64,000 bases of DNA from Suillus spraguei (lineage: Eukaryota > Basidiomycota > Agaricomycetes > Boletales > Suillaceae): assembly GCA_016800925.1 (NCBI GenBank), contig JABCPU010000001.1:62001-126000 (forward strand), read 5' to 3'. A program made the position numbers and the translations under genes. The notes beneath the pieces are model-generated. The model was not told where the DNA came from and did no database searches. It was given only the letters and a program-made list of their open reading frames with translations. Below, piece after piece: positions 22,519-33,524 of the stretch (the first letter of the stretch is position 1; every line of letters starts with the position of its first letter).

Positions 22519-24735
22519 TGTTGGGAGATGAAAAGAGAGTTAGTTGAAGGTGTTGTGAATGATTCAGGTCGTCCTGCGAGTGTAAAGATAGAAAAGAGTG
22601 TGAGATGACAGCCGGGCACAATGGGCAGTGTTGCAACTAGTTGGAAGATAATCACAAGGTCACCACCGCTTTCGTGTCCGCCACAGCGGCATAGTTCTAA
22701 CCGTGGAAATAATTTCCCTCAAGTGAGCTCAAAGCCAACCTCGTGACCGAAATGAGTATACCTAGAATAAATAGAAGTAAATAGGGAATAAAGAAACCCT
22801 GTCTTCCAGTATTTCTGAACCTAAACCTCATGTGCTTTTCTAAACCTTCTCATTATTGTCTTATATTTATTTGTAGTACCTTTTTCTTTCTTTCAATTCC
22901 ATTAGAATTCTACTCAGTGCCAAAGAAAAATCAGGCCTATTCAACACCAAACACGTCGTTAAAACTCATAAGGTGCACAAAGGTTCAAATTTTGGGTACA
23001 GAAAGGTTTAGAAACAGTGAGGTTCAGACATCAGGCATGAAAATACTGGGAGACAAGTCGACGAAGGTTTAGTTTATCTCACCAGTAGCTTTATTCCCCA
23101 TTTACTTCTATGTATACCCAAGGTAGACTCATTTTGGCGAGGTTGGGCGTTGGGCGTTCAACTTTGAGCTCCCCATACTAATTAAAGCATCTAATCGGAT
23201 GCAGTGATGGATGAGCGGTTGACCCGCCAGAATCATGAAGCTCGCGTTGGATGGTGTCAATAAACGTTCTCTGGCCCACAAAATAAGTATCTAGACGCTG
23301 ATAGGAGATAGTCTCCCAGACCTAGTGGTCGCTCGTCGGATTGAGGGTCGGGAAAGACTTTCATTCTAAAAACAGTCATTTGACCTGCCGGTTTGTGTTG
23401 TTCCTCTCCAATACTTGTTTGAAATGCTGAAAGGGTGCTCATCAAACAATGTGGGCAAACTGACGTGTCTCACATTACAATATGCACAGAGGTGGAGCTT
23501 CCCTCCTTAGTAAATGGAGTAAACATGACGTGCTCCTGATTTGACAGATACTTTTGAGCAACAGGGTTCCTTGAACCTTGAAAAGAGTCGCCTATCATGC
23601 TCCATGTCGGCACAATGACTCTGAATGATAGTGTGGTTCACCCCAGTGAATAAGGAATTCATATGGCAAAAGTTGCGTGCCTGTAGTGTCTCTTGACCGG
23701 CAACACCGAGCGAGAACGAACGTTTGTTTGTGCAAAGTACAGGTCATGCGAACCAACCCATGTATAGTTACAATTGAGTTAAGAACCTGCGAAAAGTTAC
23801 ATTAGTAAACTTGGAGTGTAGACGCCGACTCACGATTCTTCAGTAGGATCAATTAAGTGGATCAACTACTGGTGCTCCGCGTGCTGATTGTAGATCCGCC
23901 GAGTTGCCTCGTCCTACTAGTAACAGATTGTATATGGACAAGGGAACCGGTCATTCTATACAGTAAGCGAAAAAATTTCCGAGTGCAATCCATACGTAAT
24001 ATGCAGCTGTATGGAGAACCGCGGAACTTGTAATCTTAGTTTGCCTTTTGAGGATTCCCTTCAAGCGCTTCAGCTTCAGCGCTGACTCTCGGACGAATAC
24101 TGATTCTTCGTCGTCATTAACGTTCAACCCTCGGTCCCTCGTCGAGTGGTGCTCACCACATCGAATCAGACTCATGACCGATCATCCGAGAACTCCAACT
24201 TGTAAGTTCTCGTATGTAAAATCGCTCTATGTAGCAGTATAATTGCCTACTGAACTCCTGCTTCTACTAGATGACGATACGTACAGACTTGTACGGTGGT
24301 TTGACCTCTAAATTTCACTGACAACCAGTGCTCCGCTGCTCGGGAACTTGAAATAACTACAAGCCCAAGGCAGTTTCTTGATACGTTAACTTGTTTTCAA
24401 TTGGAATATCTCCTGCCAGCTATAGTCACTCTTTTTCTGCCAGCAATATGGCAGAGTCTCAGCTGCACATATCGCGGTTATTGTACACTAATTACTTGGT
24501 CACATATGAATCTATATCATATGGAGACACGCAAGCGAGGTCTTTCAAGGAAAGTTGACTGCTCGAATCGAGTCACACGGCCCGATTGCGAATCCACATA
24601 AATCTGAGAGGATTCATGTGCTCATCTCTTCCACACGTAGAATTTCAGCACCACTTAGCGGGGCTTGAATGTCCCTATGTCTACCTCAAAGCTACTATAA
24701 AATTGCTCTCTGTGAGTGAACGTCTTTCACTGAGC
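22519..24735. other. Intergenic, about 2.2 kb, holding a MITE-like element
   Basis: Separates the divergent membrane protein and MFS genes. Contains the inverted-repeat element at 22725-23171. A 74-codon minus-strand open frame at 23951-24175 (with EESVFVRESALKLKRLKG) could be a small protein but has no recognisable family. Confidence 0.45.
22725..23171. mobile_element. MITE-like element with imperfect terminal inverted repeats
   Basis: About 450 bp bounded by GAGCTCAAAG (22725) and its reverse complement CTTTGAGCTC (ending 23171). Inside, the arms continue with CCAACCTCG, AAATGAGT, ACC, ATAGAAGTAAAT and GGGAATAAAG on the left, all present as reverse complements on the right (23075-23150), with a 14-base insertion in the right arm. 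A shorter internal pair (CTGAACCT, TTTCTAAACCT) also recurs inverted. No transposase coding is present. I see no clean target-site duplication. Confidence 0.65.
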
Positions 24736-27259
24736 ATGCTCATGGATTCTCCGCAGTCGCAAGCCACTGACTCGCACTCAGAATTAATCACACTTCCTGA
24801 TCGCTGTTGGTATCCATCCAATGAGCTGCCTGTCACCCCATCATTTTTATCACATGATGTTCGCCATAGTCATTCGCTTGGCGCGAACATTGTAGTCCAG
24901 ACTCGAGTGTTGACAGAGTCTTCAAAAACCGGTGCTTCTTCCAAAAAAACTATTACGCAATTGTCACATCCTGGTTTGGACGATCACGAAAGCGCTTCCT
25001 CTCCTGAATCCTTGGCCAGAACCCCCTCGACGGCTACGTATGTGGACGTTTTCTCCACTGATGCGCGGAGTCGCAAAAATTCATTCGAAAAGGAGGCAGA
25101 GGTGTTGACACCTAGCCTTGAATTCGAGAATTTGACTCGAAGATTATTAACCACCTACTTCATATATTTTGTTTGCGGATGGGGTGATGGAGGTTAGTCT
25201 ACGGTTCAAGTTTTGAGGCTCACACTTATCGAACTCTTCAGTCACCGCTACTGTCCTCCCTTGTATGTTTGTTTCCTTTTTTTCCTGGTATTTTATTCAG
25301 CGTTTCTGTCAGCTTTTGAGAAAGATTTTGGTTTGAGCTATATGACGTGCTCCTTGTTGTTTACAGGCGGTACGGTCGGGTAAGCTTTTTTCGCCAAAGT
25401 ATCTATAAAATACCCACAACTATTCCCTAGGTCTGTAGTCGGCACCATCCTGCTTGAACGGATCGTCAATTTCCTTGGTCAATTTTACCCATCTTTGGAT
25501 CAGTACACCTATTTCCCCGCCGTTCCGTTTTTTGATCGCCTGTTCAATGTATCGGCAGTTCTCCCTTGTGGTGTCGGATATTCACCTGCAAAAGCACGAT
25601 TTTCTTCACTCGTCCTTGGATGTCTCCTTCATCCTCTGTTTTTTATTGTAGTGGGTACCGCTCGTAATTATCCAACGTTACTTCTGGCATATGCTATTGC
25701 TGCGTTCGCACGCTCTTTCTGGACCGGCGAGTGCTTATTTTGATCTTAATGTTTTCACTCATATGGTCTATTTAGCATCATCGTGAGCATTGCGCTATGA
25801 TATCTTCCTGATGCTAAAGAGTTGCAGGAATTTTTACGTTGTGTCCACACCCAAGAAGCCCCTTGGGGTTTTACTGGGATGCTGGTGTGAGCAGTGATGT
25901 ATGTCTGTATAATGCTGCTGCTCATGTCTTCCAGGCATTGGGTCGTTTTCAGCCCCGCTTGTGTGCCAAACACTCATGGCAGAAGGAATTCCTTGGAAGC
26001 ATTTTTATCTTGGCTCCTTAGTTATTTCTGCAATCGCTTTGAGTTTGACCATCTTTTCTTTCCGTCCGACGCGCAACGAGTTTCTGGCAGACCGTAAAGC
26101 CGCACTCGACGCCAAGCAAATTACCCCGAATACCCACAGCCCTGCGACTGACACGATGGTACAGCCATCTCACGAAGAGAAAGTCCGAGGTTTCTCTACT
26201 CACCGTGTTGATGCACAATCCCCACCTAATAGTCAGTCGCTGTTCCTGCACGTTATCTGTAATGCTGACTTAATCCTAGCTCTCCTCCTGGCTTTGTCAA
26301 TGCCATACCAATGGGCCTTTTCATTGTTTGCGTTTATTTACAGCGGTAGCGAAACCACTTTTCAAGGATTTGTGAGTTTTCAATTCGGACTTGAGCACTG
26401 GACAGAATCTTGAGTGAATTCTCGCAGATTGTTACCTATCTCCTTACCAATCGGGTGTGTTTCTGTTGATCTAGTTGTCATTGGCCCATTTTGAACACGC
26501 ACTAGGGTTCTAGTCCGGACACTGTCGGGTACGTCAGTAGCGGCTTTTGGGGAGGTATGGCTGTTGCTAGAATCTTATGGGGATATTATTGCACTGGGTC
26601 GGTCACAGTGCATTGTCATGGCTTTTTCCTAATATTGGATGCGTTTGGCAGCTTGACCTTCACCCAACGCAAACACATTATTCATGCATGCACGTCCGTA
26701 ACTCTACTTATGACTCTCTGAAAATTACTGATTGCTAGCCTTCAGAGGTTCGTCAATGAGGGCCTACTCTTCGGACTGAATCCTGACTTGATAAAAATAT
26801 ATCCTGGAAGGCGTTTCCTTCCTCATGACCATCCTTATTTGGTTTGTCAACTCGACAATTGAGAACGCCCTTTCATCCGCCGTGGTGGGCTTGATGTATG
26901 GGCCTATATTCCCCGGGACACTAAGCCTTTGTAATGATGTCCTGCCGAAAGACGTACTCCTGGTTTCAATGGCTATTCTGTGAGTGGCATCATCACAGCA
27001 TTCCAGACTGGCTGTGACTTCCATACCAGCACTGCTGTTGCTAGCGTGGGAAGCGGTGCGTTCAAATTCAGCTCGGGCTGTACTCTTTCAAGCTAATCGA
27101 AGTGTTTAGCCGTGCTCCCCCTCGTGACCGGTATAATCTCGAACAAGGACGGCATGAGAATCTTCTGCTACGTGACAGTCTCTCAAACCGTGGCCATGTT
27201 CGTCCTTTGGCTCTTCTTCCCCTCGTCCATACCTGCGCGCGTTTCAAGTCCCGCGTGAG
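24736..27259 (+). CDS. Major facilitator superfamily transporter
   Basis: Plasma- or organelle-membrane secondary transporter of about 12 TM segments. The start is ATG 24736 or 24742 (MDSPQSQATDSHSELI), followed by a long hydrophilic N-terminus. TM1 includes LLTTYFIYFVCGWGDGG; next come YMTCSLLFTGGTVG, SVVGTILLERIVNFLGQFYP, CLLHPLFFIVVGTARNYP and LLLAYAIAAFARSFWT. KPLGVLLGCWCIGSFSAPLV leads into TM6 (YLGSLVISAIALSLTIFSF). A cytosolic loop (about 26080-26230), then LALLLALSMPYQWAFSLFAF, TVGYVSSGFWGGMAVARILWG, NALSSAVVGLMYGPIFPG, and a last segment YVTVSQTVAMFVLWLFFPSS ending RVSSPA at 27257-27259. The 'GYVSSGFWGGMAVARILWG' motif matches the Bsc6/fucose-permease-like fungal MFS group. The substrate cannot be deduced. 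The junction near 25730-25828 can be spliced as one 97-nt GT-AG intron. Confidence 0.85.
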
Positions 27260-27468
27260 CCTAGAGGAGCCATCAAGGAATGGTGTAGACATTTAGATTC
27301 GGACACTTGACCATAGAGTGGTGTGTATCTACATAGTGTTTGTTCCCGTGGAAGCAATTTGTGGTAACGACATGTACTCACTCCCCTTGGATTCACTTTC
27401 AATGTGATCAAAACAACGACAAAAACAACTTTGCCTGGGTGTAGCGTCCGTGACAAATGCTGTGGTTT

Positions 27469-29096
27469 TCAAATCTCGTTGATGTCGACGTCAGGACCAG
27501 AGATCACGACCTTGATGACTCCCTTGCCATCGGGACTCTTGCCGTTGCGAGTGACTTCAAATGCTTCACATGCCTGCACGAATGGGAAACTATTTGGACT
27601 GTTAACACAGCAGTTGGATGGCATTTATAAAAGTAGGTATACCGGTGCGACACTAGGGATTTTACGTCGACCTTGCCCGACGCAACAAGGGCGATGGGGA
27701 GAGGGTAGTCGCCGGGCTTCGTTAAACAGAAATCAAGCAATGCCACGAAGAAAAACAACGAGTGCTTACTCCATATCGGAGGGAACCTCTGAGGACGAGC
27801 TCCTTGCAAAGGACAGAAAACATGTCAATGGTGATATCACGGTTACCTATGCCGACCTATTCATGATCGATCAGACACCCTTCACTGCTATAGATTCCAA
27901 AAGTACTTGGACGAAGGTACCACCACTCTTAGCGATCCGGATACCTGTCTGAATAGCTACCTTTGCGCCAGAAGCATCCAAAACCAAGTCAATGGCCCGA
28001 GGACCATGCTCAGTGATCCCGAGCTTCTCTTCATTACCTGGGCATTGCGCATCGAGAACGCGACCCCCGACTCATCCTTATCCATGAAAGAAGGTAGGAA
28101 TGTGTCGGTGGCAGCGTATGCTTTAGCAAATTCGAGGCGGTCAGGAACGACATCAACGGCAATAACGCGGGAAGCGCCCAGGGCTTTCGCGACGGCCATG
28201 CATAAAAGTCCGACCGGTCCACAACCAAAGACGGCGACGGACTGGTTTGACTGCAAAGCACCAAGTTTTGAGACAGCATGAACTGCCACGGAAAGAGGTT
28301 CCATCTAGGGTCGGTAAATAAAATTTAGTGGGACCAAGACTGAGATTTGGTGGAAGTGGATAAGCGAGATCAGATGGGAGGCGGTAGTAACGAGAGAGAG
28401 TGCCGTCTGTGGGGGGAGTGGCAGCACAGACGAGATCGGGGCAAATCTACTCGGGCATCAGGAACTGAAATTGGGGGGCAAGACAATGCTCGCCTGGTAG
28501 CGACCCTCTTTGCAAGCTTCGCATTTGCGGCAGGTTCCATAGCCACCCGGTCACCCACTTTGACATTGGTCACGCCGGGACCAACTAGTAAAGAAAGAGG
28601 GTTGCGATAAATGATCATTCTAAATAAGCTACGGACCTACCTTTTGCGACAATTCCTGCTGACTCGTGACCCAGCACCTGACAACTAACAATGAGGCTTG
28701 GTCGTGAATTTCGATCAAAAATAATTGACCATGGGCTTCTCTACAATAAAATCACCGACATGTCCATGGACAAGAAAGTGCACCTGGAGGAGATGACTTG
28801 TTATCATGGCACAGAAAACAGATAAGAGCGTACGTCTGTGCCGCAAATTCCTTATTGTCGCGGATAAGCCTTAGAAAAATTATATATCATGGATGAAGGT
28901 GTTCTGTGAACGCACCAGTCTTCTTCACTTCCACGAGGACTTCATTGGCGTCAACTTCACAAAATAGAACAATTGAGCGGCGAGCGTGAAGGAACCGTGA
29001 TACAAAGATAGAGATAGACCCACTCTCTGGAACGGGCATTTGCTGGAACGTAGCATCCAGGATGCCCTCAAGCACGAATGATGGATTGCCAGACAT
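27469..29096 (-). pseudogene. Zinc-dependent xylitol/sorbitol-type dehydrogenase, broken frame
   Basis: Medium-chain polyol dehydrogenase (NAD-linked xylitol or sorbitol to ketose). The start ATG at 29096 gives MSGNPSFVLEGILDATFQQ. Exons follow: EVLVEVKKTG, ICGTD (catalytic Zn Cys), VHFLVHGHVGDFIVEKPM, LGHESAGIVAK (catalytic His/Glu), VGPGVTNVKVGDRVAME, then the structural-zinc loop TCRKCEACKEGRYQ, ICPDLVCAATPPTDGTLSRY, MEPLSVAVHAVSKLG, VAVFGCGPVGLLCM (NAD Rossmann motif), VIAVDVVPDRLEF, EKLGITEHGPRAIDLVL, SGGTFVQVGIGNRDITI, KGVIKVVISGPDVDINEI, stop at 27469-27471. Two frame breaks are visible: between VAME and TCRKC (near 28535), where about ten bases seem deleted, and between NAQVMK and EKLG (28028), where one base is missing. 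One intron (28447-28493) reads GC..AG. Family assignment is firm; whether the lesions are biological is open. Confidence 0.85.
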
Positions 29097-29620
29097 GATG
29101 AACGGAATAGCCTGCGGAGATTGAGGGGCAAGCTGAGAAAGATAACTGTGCAAGCTCACCTGTGCCTAGACCTGCGAGGACTCGGAGTACGGTGACAACG
29201 AATGGGAAAAAATGGGTGCACCGATCAAGTTAGTAACTTGTGACTACATCATATAGGGCCTAGAGCGAGCCACTTTCATTCTCCAAATGATTTTGGCTCA
29301 GTACTCTTCAGGTCCCTGACGTGTTCCGTGCGCATTCATGACTGTAGTAACATCTCTCTTGTCGTCATGGGACTCGTGGCGACGTGGTGCCTCGGGAATA
29401 ACATCAATGTCTACACATTGGCGCTACAACAGGTTTGACGTCTACTTGCTAGAATTAGTTCATGGAGACTGCATCAGCAGGCATGCCATACTGCTGTAAA
29501 GAGATCTGAAACCGTCGGCAGGCGAGCGGAGCTGGATCGTGCACATGGCATCCACACCAATCGCTCCATTCTTACAGCATGTATAGATAGATAGATGCTA
29601 CCTTGGGGGAAATGATTGCC

Positions 29621-29860
29621 AAGAATGTGGCAACAAGGTAAATTCACAATGAGACAAAGACGCCAATAACAGATGTAGCAGTGCTTTTACATCATCGATG
29701 ATTGAGCGAGTGAGGCGAGAAGAATACACATGCAAACTTCGAGCATTTATATGTGTATTCTTCTCGCCTCACTCGCTCAATCAACGATGATGTAGAAGCA
29801 CTGTTACATTGTTATTGGCGTCTTTGTCTCATTGTGAATTTACCTTGTTGCCACATTCTT
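29621..29860. mobile_element. Foldback/MITE-like element, two arms of about 110 bp
   Basis: The left arm (29621-29731) begins AAGAATGTGGCAACAAGG and ends GAGAAGAATACACAT. The right arm (29751-29860) is its near-perfect reverse complement, ending CCTTGTTGCCACATTCTT. The loop is about 19 nt. Only a handful of mismatches lie in the middle, so the arms are young or under selection for pairing. It has no coding capacity and no evident target-site duplication. Confidence 0.8.
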
Positions 29861-29920
29861 AGCACTATATAGTGAACCGTATGTCTACATAGTTGCGTGT
29901 AGAAGGGACCTGACAAATGG

Positions 29921-29960
29921 GACTACAGGTACTACAGTAACTATATAGTAACCTGTAGTC
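29921..29960. repeat. Short hairpin
   Basis: GACTACAGGT at 29921-29930 and ACCTGTAGTC at 29951-29960 form a perfect 10-bp stem, extended by TACT/AGTA with a small interruption. Confidence 0.6.
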
Positions 29961-30094
29961 AACCTGATGAAGTGAACCGGCACGCTTGAAAGAAACTACG
30001 CCCACATTCCTCGGGTTAATTGGAGATGCACAGAACGAAAATACACTCACCAGTGATGGCTACCTTAGCGAATGCACACCTCAAAGTCAACGAT

Positions 30095-31171
30095 CTAGTG
30101 CATCAATGGTAGAGACATATTTCTCGATATTTTATTTTCCTCGGCCGTGCCACTCCAGCTCGTGCCCTCCATTTGGCACGCCCTCCACGATGGCATAGCA
30201 TGGGTCGCCGTAAGGATGTCAGAGATGACATCTGCATTCAGTGCTAGCGTACATGTGCCAGGACCAGATGAAGTATCACCTATGCTCGTCGTTGTAGGCT
30301 GAAACTGCAACTGTGGCACAGATTGATTGTTGTTATCTGTTGGGCTGTCACGATTGAAAGTTCCTGCGTTATTGTTGAACACGCCGTCCGACAAGACCCA
30401 GTCTTGCCAAGGGATATCGTCGGGCATGGCCAGAGCGATCGGTTGGAAGGGATGGTATCCACGGACACGCATCTCATGTATGATGAACGTGGAAGGGAAG
30501 GGTGCGTGGTGATCCCTTATATCAAGCGCAACAGCTTTGCCATGGAACTGTTGAAGTTCCTCATCACCAGAGAAGTTGATGAATACAAACTTGCGAATCT
30601 GTTCCCGGGTGCTGTCAATACGTGACCCAATATTAGTACAAAGATGAAATCGAACTCGCATCGGGAAAGAAACGTATGAAGAAATAGTAACGATCATAAA
30701 CGCGCTGATGGTTGCCACACATGAGCAGGCCATCACGCAGTTCATGCCGAGGAGTACTTTTGGCTTGCTGAGGGATCCAATTAAGGGTCTTCAGTTTGCA
30801 CCACTATGTTCCACGTCTATTAATCAGGGTGCCTCAAATAGTTAATGAACTTACAATTTCCTCGTCTGAATCTATTATAATGTGGCACTGGTCGAGCATA
30901 CTGACACAGCACAACCACAGATGACACAACGAGCCCGACCAAAGAACTTGTCCCGCGCATTTATCCCGGTGGTGAATCCACTAGTCCCCGAGAACGTCGA
31001 CATGTCACGGTCTTCCCAGCCATATCCAGGTGGTGGGCCACTTGGTGAAAGAGGGAGTGGGAATGTAGACAGAGGGATGAAAGTAAAGAGAGCGTAGTAG
31101 ACTTTATAGGGGTTGAGTTTAAACATTGCCCCATCAGGTGTCAATGACGTCAATGGCTGACAACAGAGCAA
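30095..31171 (-). CDS. HNH-domain (HNH_2-like) fungal protein
   Basis: Not named. Reading on the minus strand: a Pro/Gly-rich N-terminal part (LSPSGPPPGYGWEDRD), then GINARDKFFGRARCVICG, then LDQCHIIIDSDEEI. An intron is followed by WCKLKTLNWIPQQAKSTPRH, ELRDGLLMCGNHQRVYDRYY and FFIRFFPDA. The order 'RDxxCVxCG - CHII - GLLMCxNHxxxYD' is the Cys/His framework of fungal HNH_2-type domains. A C-terminal part follows: EELQQFHGKAVALDIRDH, HAPFPSTFIIHEMRVRGYHP. A frame change is needed between CVICGCAVSV and LDQCHII (about 30890), from either a missing base or an intron I could not place. Such proteins are common and multi-copy in agaricomycetes; nuclease activity is unproven. The start (31117-31171) and stop are approximate. 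Confidence 0.6.
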
Positions 31172-31917
31172 GGGCGGTGCAGTATACTGTGCGGCAGAAC
31201 ATCATCATGCTCACTGACACGCCATGAGTCCCATGATAATGTGAGATAGCTATAGAGGTTAGAGCCGGAGTGACTCATCAGCAAAGTGACGTGAAGTGGA
31301 GTACTGAGAGAGCATGAAAGGGGCTCTATGTCTACCAACTTACATGAGCTCGTTCATTCACTAGTACCATACTAATGCCTTCCAGGAGCCTTACATTCAG
31401 GGCGTCTCATCGCCAACCATAGTACACATTGTGTATAATATGGCGTGGTGAGCATACGGCATAGGTACATAAGAGTCAAAAACAGCGTGAAAGAAACAAA
31501 GAACGGCGACGCCATTTACATAACAAAGGTACCAGGAAAAAGGTAAAGGGAGCGTTTATCTGCGCGAGTGTCTAATAAAATAGTGGGTTGGAGGTCCAAC
31601 ACCCCAGGTCAACGGTTAAGTCAGCAATGGATTATAAATCGACAATAGTTGTCATACTTCATTGCGCTTTCGAAAGATGATGTGCAGACGTTTCTCGAGA
31701 CAGCGTGCCTGGTCTTCGACAGAAACGGTAAATAATTCACGCGTACAGGTCCTGGGCTACAGAAGTTAGAACCCTCTCTACTTCATAGAGTCGGGGATTA
31801 GTAGGGTATCATAATTCATAAACATGGTACACAACATGACTGGACTGATTCGTGTGTGCAAAGTAATAAATAGCAAGTGCTCGCACATGTAACAATATGG
31901 CAAACCAAAAAAGGCGA
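31172..31917. other. Intergenic, about 745 bp, with dispersed repeat copy 2
   Basis: No gene recognised apart from possible 5' exons of the HNH gene. Carries the repeat at 31623-31688. Confidence 0.45.
31623..31688. repeat. Short dispersed repeat, copy 2
   Basis: Direct-orientation match to 10971-11048, differing at about five positions plus the 12-base gap. An imperfect palindrome GTTGGAGGTCCAAC lies about 30 bp upstream in this copy only. Confidence 0.7.
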
Positions 31918-33524
31918 TCAGCCGTCTGTGTCGGTCGACGACCCAGTCTCGTCCCCTTCGACGTCTGGTACCATCGGTTGATGAGTAAGTAGAGACCAAG
32001 ACGTGGTGTAGCATTGGACCTACCGACAAGATAGTCTTGTTCAATTCTCACAGCAGGCGCGGGCAGCGGTGGCGGTGGCAGTAGTGGTCTTGGGGGACTC
32101 GGGCGCTTCTGCTGGGTAGCCAACGCACCCCTACCTGCCCCTGTCTTACTACCCTTGGGACGCCCACGTTTCGGCGGACCTGTACCTGCAACGCTCCTAG
32201 CTGATATCGCTGATGATGTTGATGCAATAGGCGTGCCAACAGATGACTGGGAACCTGGGGTAGAAGAGCGATCACGTTCAAGGAATGAGGCAGTAGACGA
32301 GGAACGAAGTTTCGATGGAACTTTGGATTGGGATGACGATGAAGGGACTTGAAGAGTCTGAATAAAGTTGGGTAAGAAGGGATAAAAAGATGGAAAAGAC
32401 TCTCACGTTGCTTGCAGTAGTGCCGCTGCTGTCAGGGTCTGCTTTGAGGCGAGACACCGGTGACCCTGTCAGAGTGTCAGATCACGAGAAGACGATACAA
32501 AGAACAAGTCAATTTCACCTGCTGTTTTGAGTTTCTTCGTGGGCTTTTTCGTTGGTGATATCTGAGGTGATATGGGCTAGAACAACAGCAATTCAGATCG
32601 GGGTCAAACAAGAGTTACGTCATTCCTACTCGTTTTCGTTTCAGATTGAAGTCTGAGTCATCTATGGCAAGTTCTATCAACACTCCCTGATCACCAAAAA
32701 AGTAGAAGTATATTACCTGCTCGCTTTCCTTTCCCCTTTGCCTTGCCCTTGTTGTTCGAGTTATCATCTGAAACATTGCCATTTTCTGAACCTGGGTATG
32801 GAGACGCTGACCGGCCAGGTTCTATGGGAATCCTGGAGGCATTGTTAGTACGTTTGATGGGTAGTATTAGCGTGTAGCTCACTTCGCCTTGAGGTTCGTC
32901 CCGCGGGCAGCAGCACGCCTGCTTCCGGTCCCTGTCCCCATACAAGCGCTCAGGTGTGGGGCAAATCTATTGGAAGCAATCTAGAGGACTTAGTTTAACA
33001 TATAAAGTTCATTGAGCCCCGTGCTCACTTGACGCTTGCAGACCATGCATTCAAAGAAAATGTTACCGTCGGATTTACTTCCGTTCGGAGTATTGGTTCC
33101 AGTGCTTGAAGCCGTCTTTCCTCCGACATCGCCGTGGAGGATAGACTGCGATTGCGGTGTTACAATCTGGGCCCCATTTGGATGAACTACATTTGTTGAG
33201 AAGGATCATATGTCAGAAATAGTAAACTGAAGGACGAAAGAAACATACCTAAGCCACACCTGCCGACAGGGAGTCAGTGGGTATTCACAATGATAACTTT
33301 GCGATGATGACGTACCGTGTGTGACATATGCGACAAACCGCCCTACTGCGCAGAAGCTGATGGTGCGCCTGTAGTGCCGCATCCATTGCCAGATCATCCA
33401 ACATGGCTGAGAAGATCTTGGACGCCTGGTGCATGGCTTCCCGGTTAGGGCTACCGCACTACTACAGAGACGTCGGACAACTTACAATAGCTGATATAGC
33501 ATCTTCGCGTTCTGTCTTGGACAT
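31918..33524 (-). CDS. sgf11: SAGA-associated factor 11 (Sgf11-type zinc finger) with AT-hook
   Basis: Subunit of the SAGA deubiquitination module that helps remove ubiquitin from histone H2B. The start ATG at 33524 gives MSKTEREDAISAI, then SKIFSAMLDDLAMDAALQAH, VCRICHTRCGLVHPNG (with CGL on an 11-nt exon, 33249-33259), and FFECMVCKRQ spliced to IASNRFAPHLSACMG. The last two exons form the Sgf11 zinc finger C-x2-C-x11-H-x3-C. A basic tail (SRRAAARGTNLKAK), Ser-rich segments, and an AT-hook RGRPKGSKTGAGRGA near 32110-32170 follow. A Pro-rich run (PLLPPPPLPAPAVR) leads to QDYLVDVEGDETGSSTDTDG, with a stop at 31918-31920. All joins keep frame. The N-terminal CxxC region is a feature of the basidiomycete forms. 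Larger than yeast Sgf11. Confidence 0.88.

Larger units (their letters stand above)
29097..30094. other. Intergenic, about 1 kb, with foldback element
   Basis: No gene recognised. Contains the 240-bp foldback (29621-29860) and a 40-bp perfect-stem hairpin (29921-29960). Confidence 0.5.

Noticed and set aside
23951..24175. 74-codon minus-strand open frame with a charged helix
   Set aside because: Could be a small protein, but no homologue recognised and no supporting splice or start context.
25727..25827. A GC-AG intron plus a 7-nt exon (CATCATC) in the MFS gene giving WTASSNFYVV
   Set aside because: A single 97-nt GT-AG intron from 25731 to 25827 also keeps frame (WTGENFYVV) and is simpler. 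The internal TTTAG and GTGAGC may be chance.
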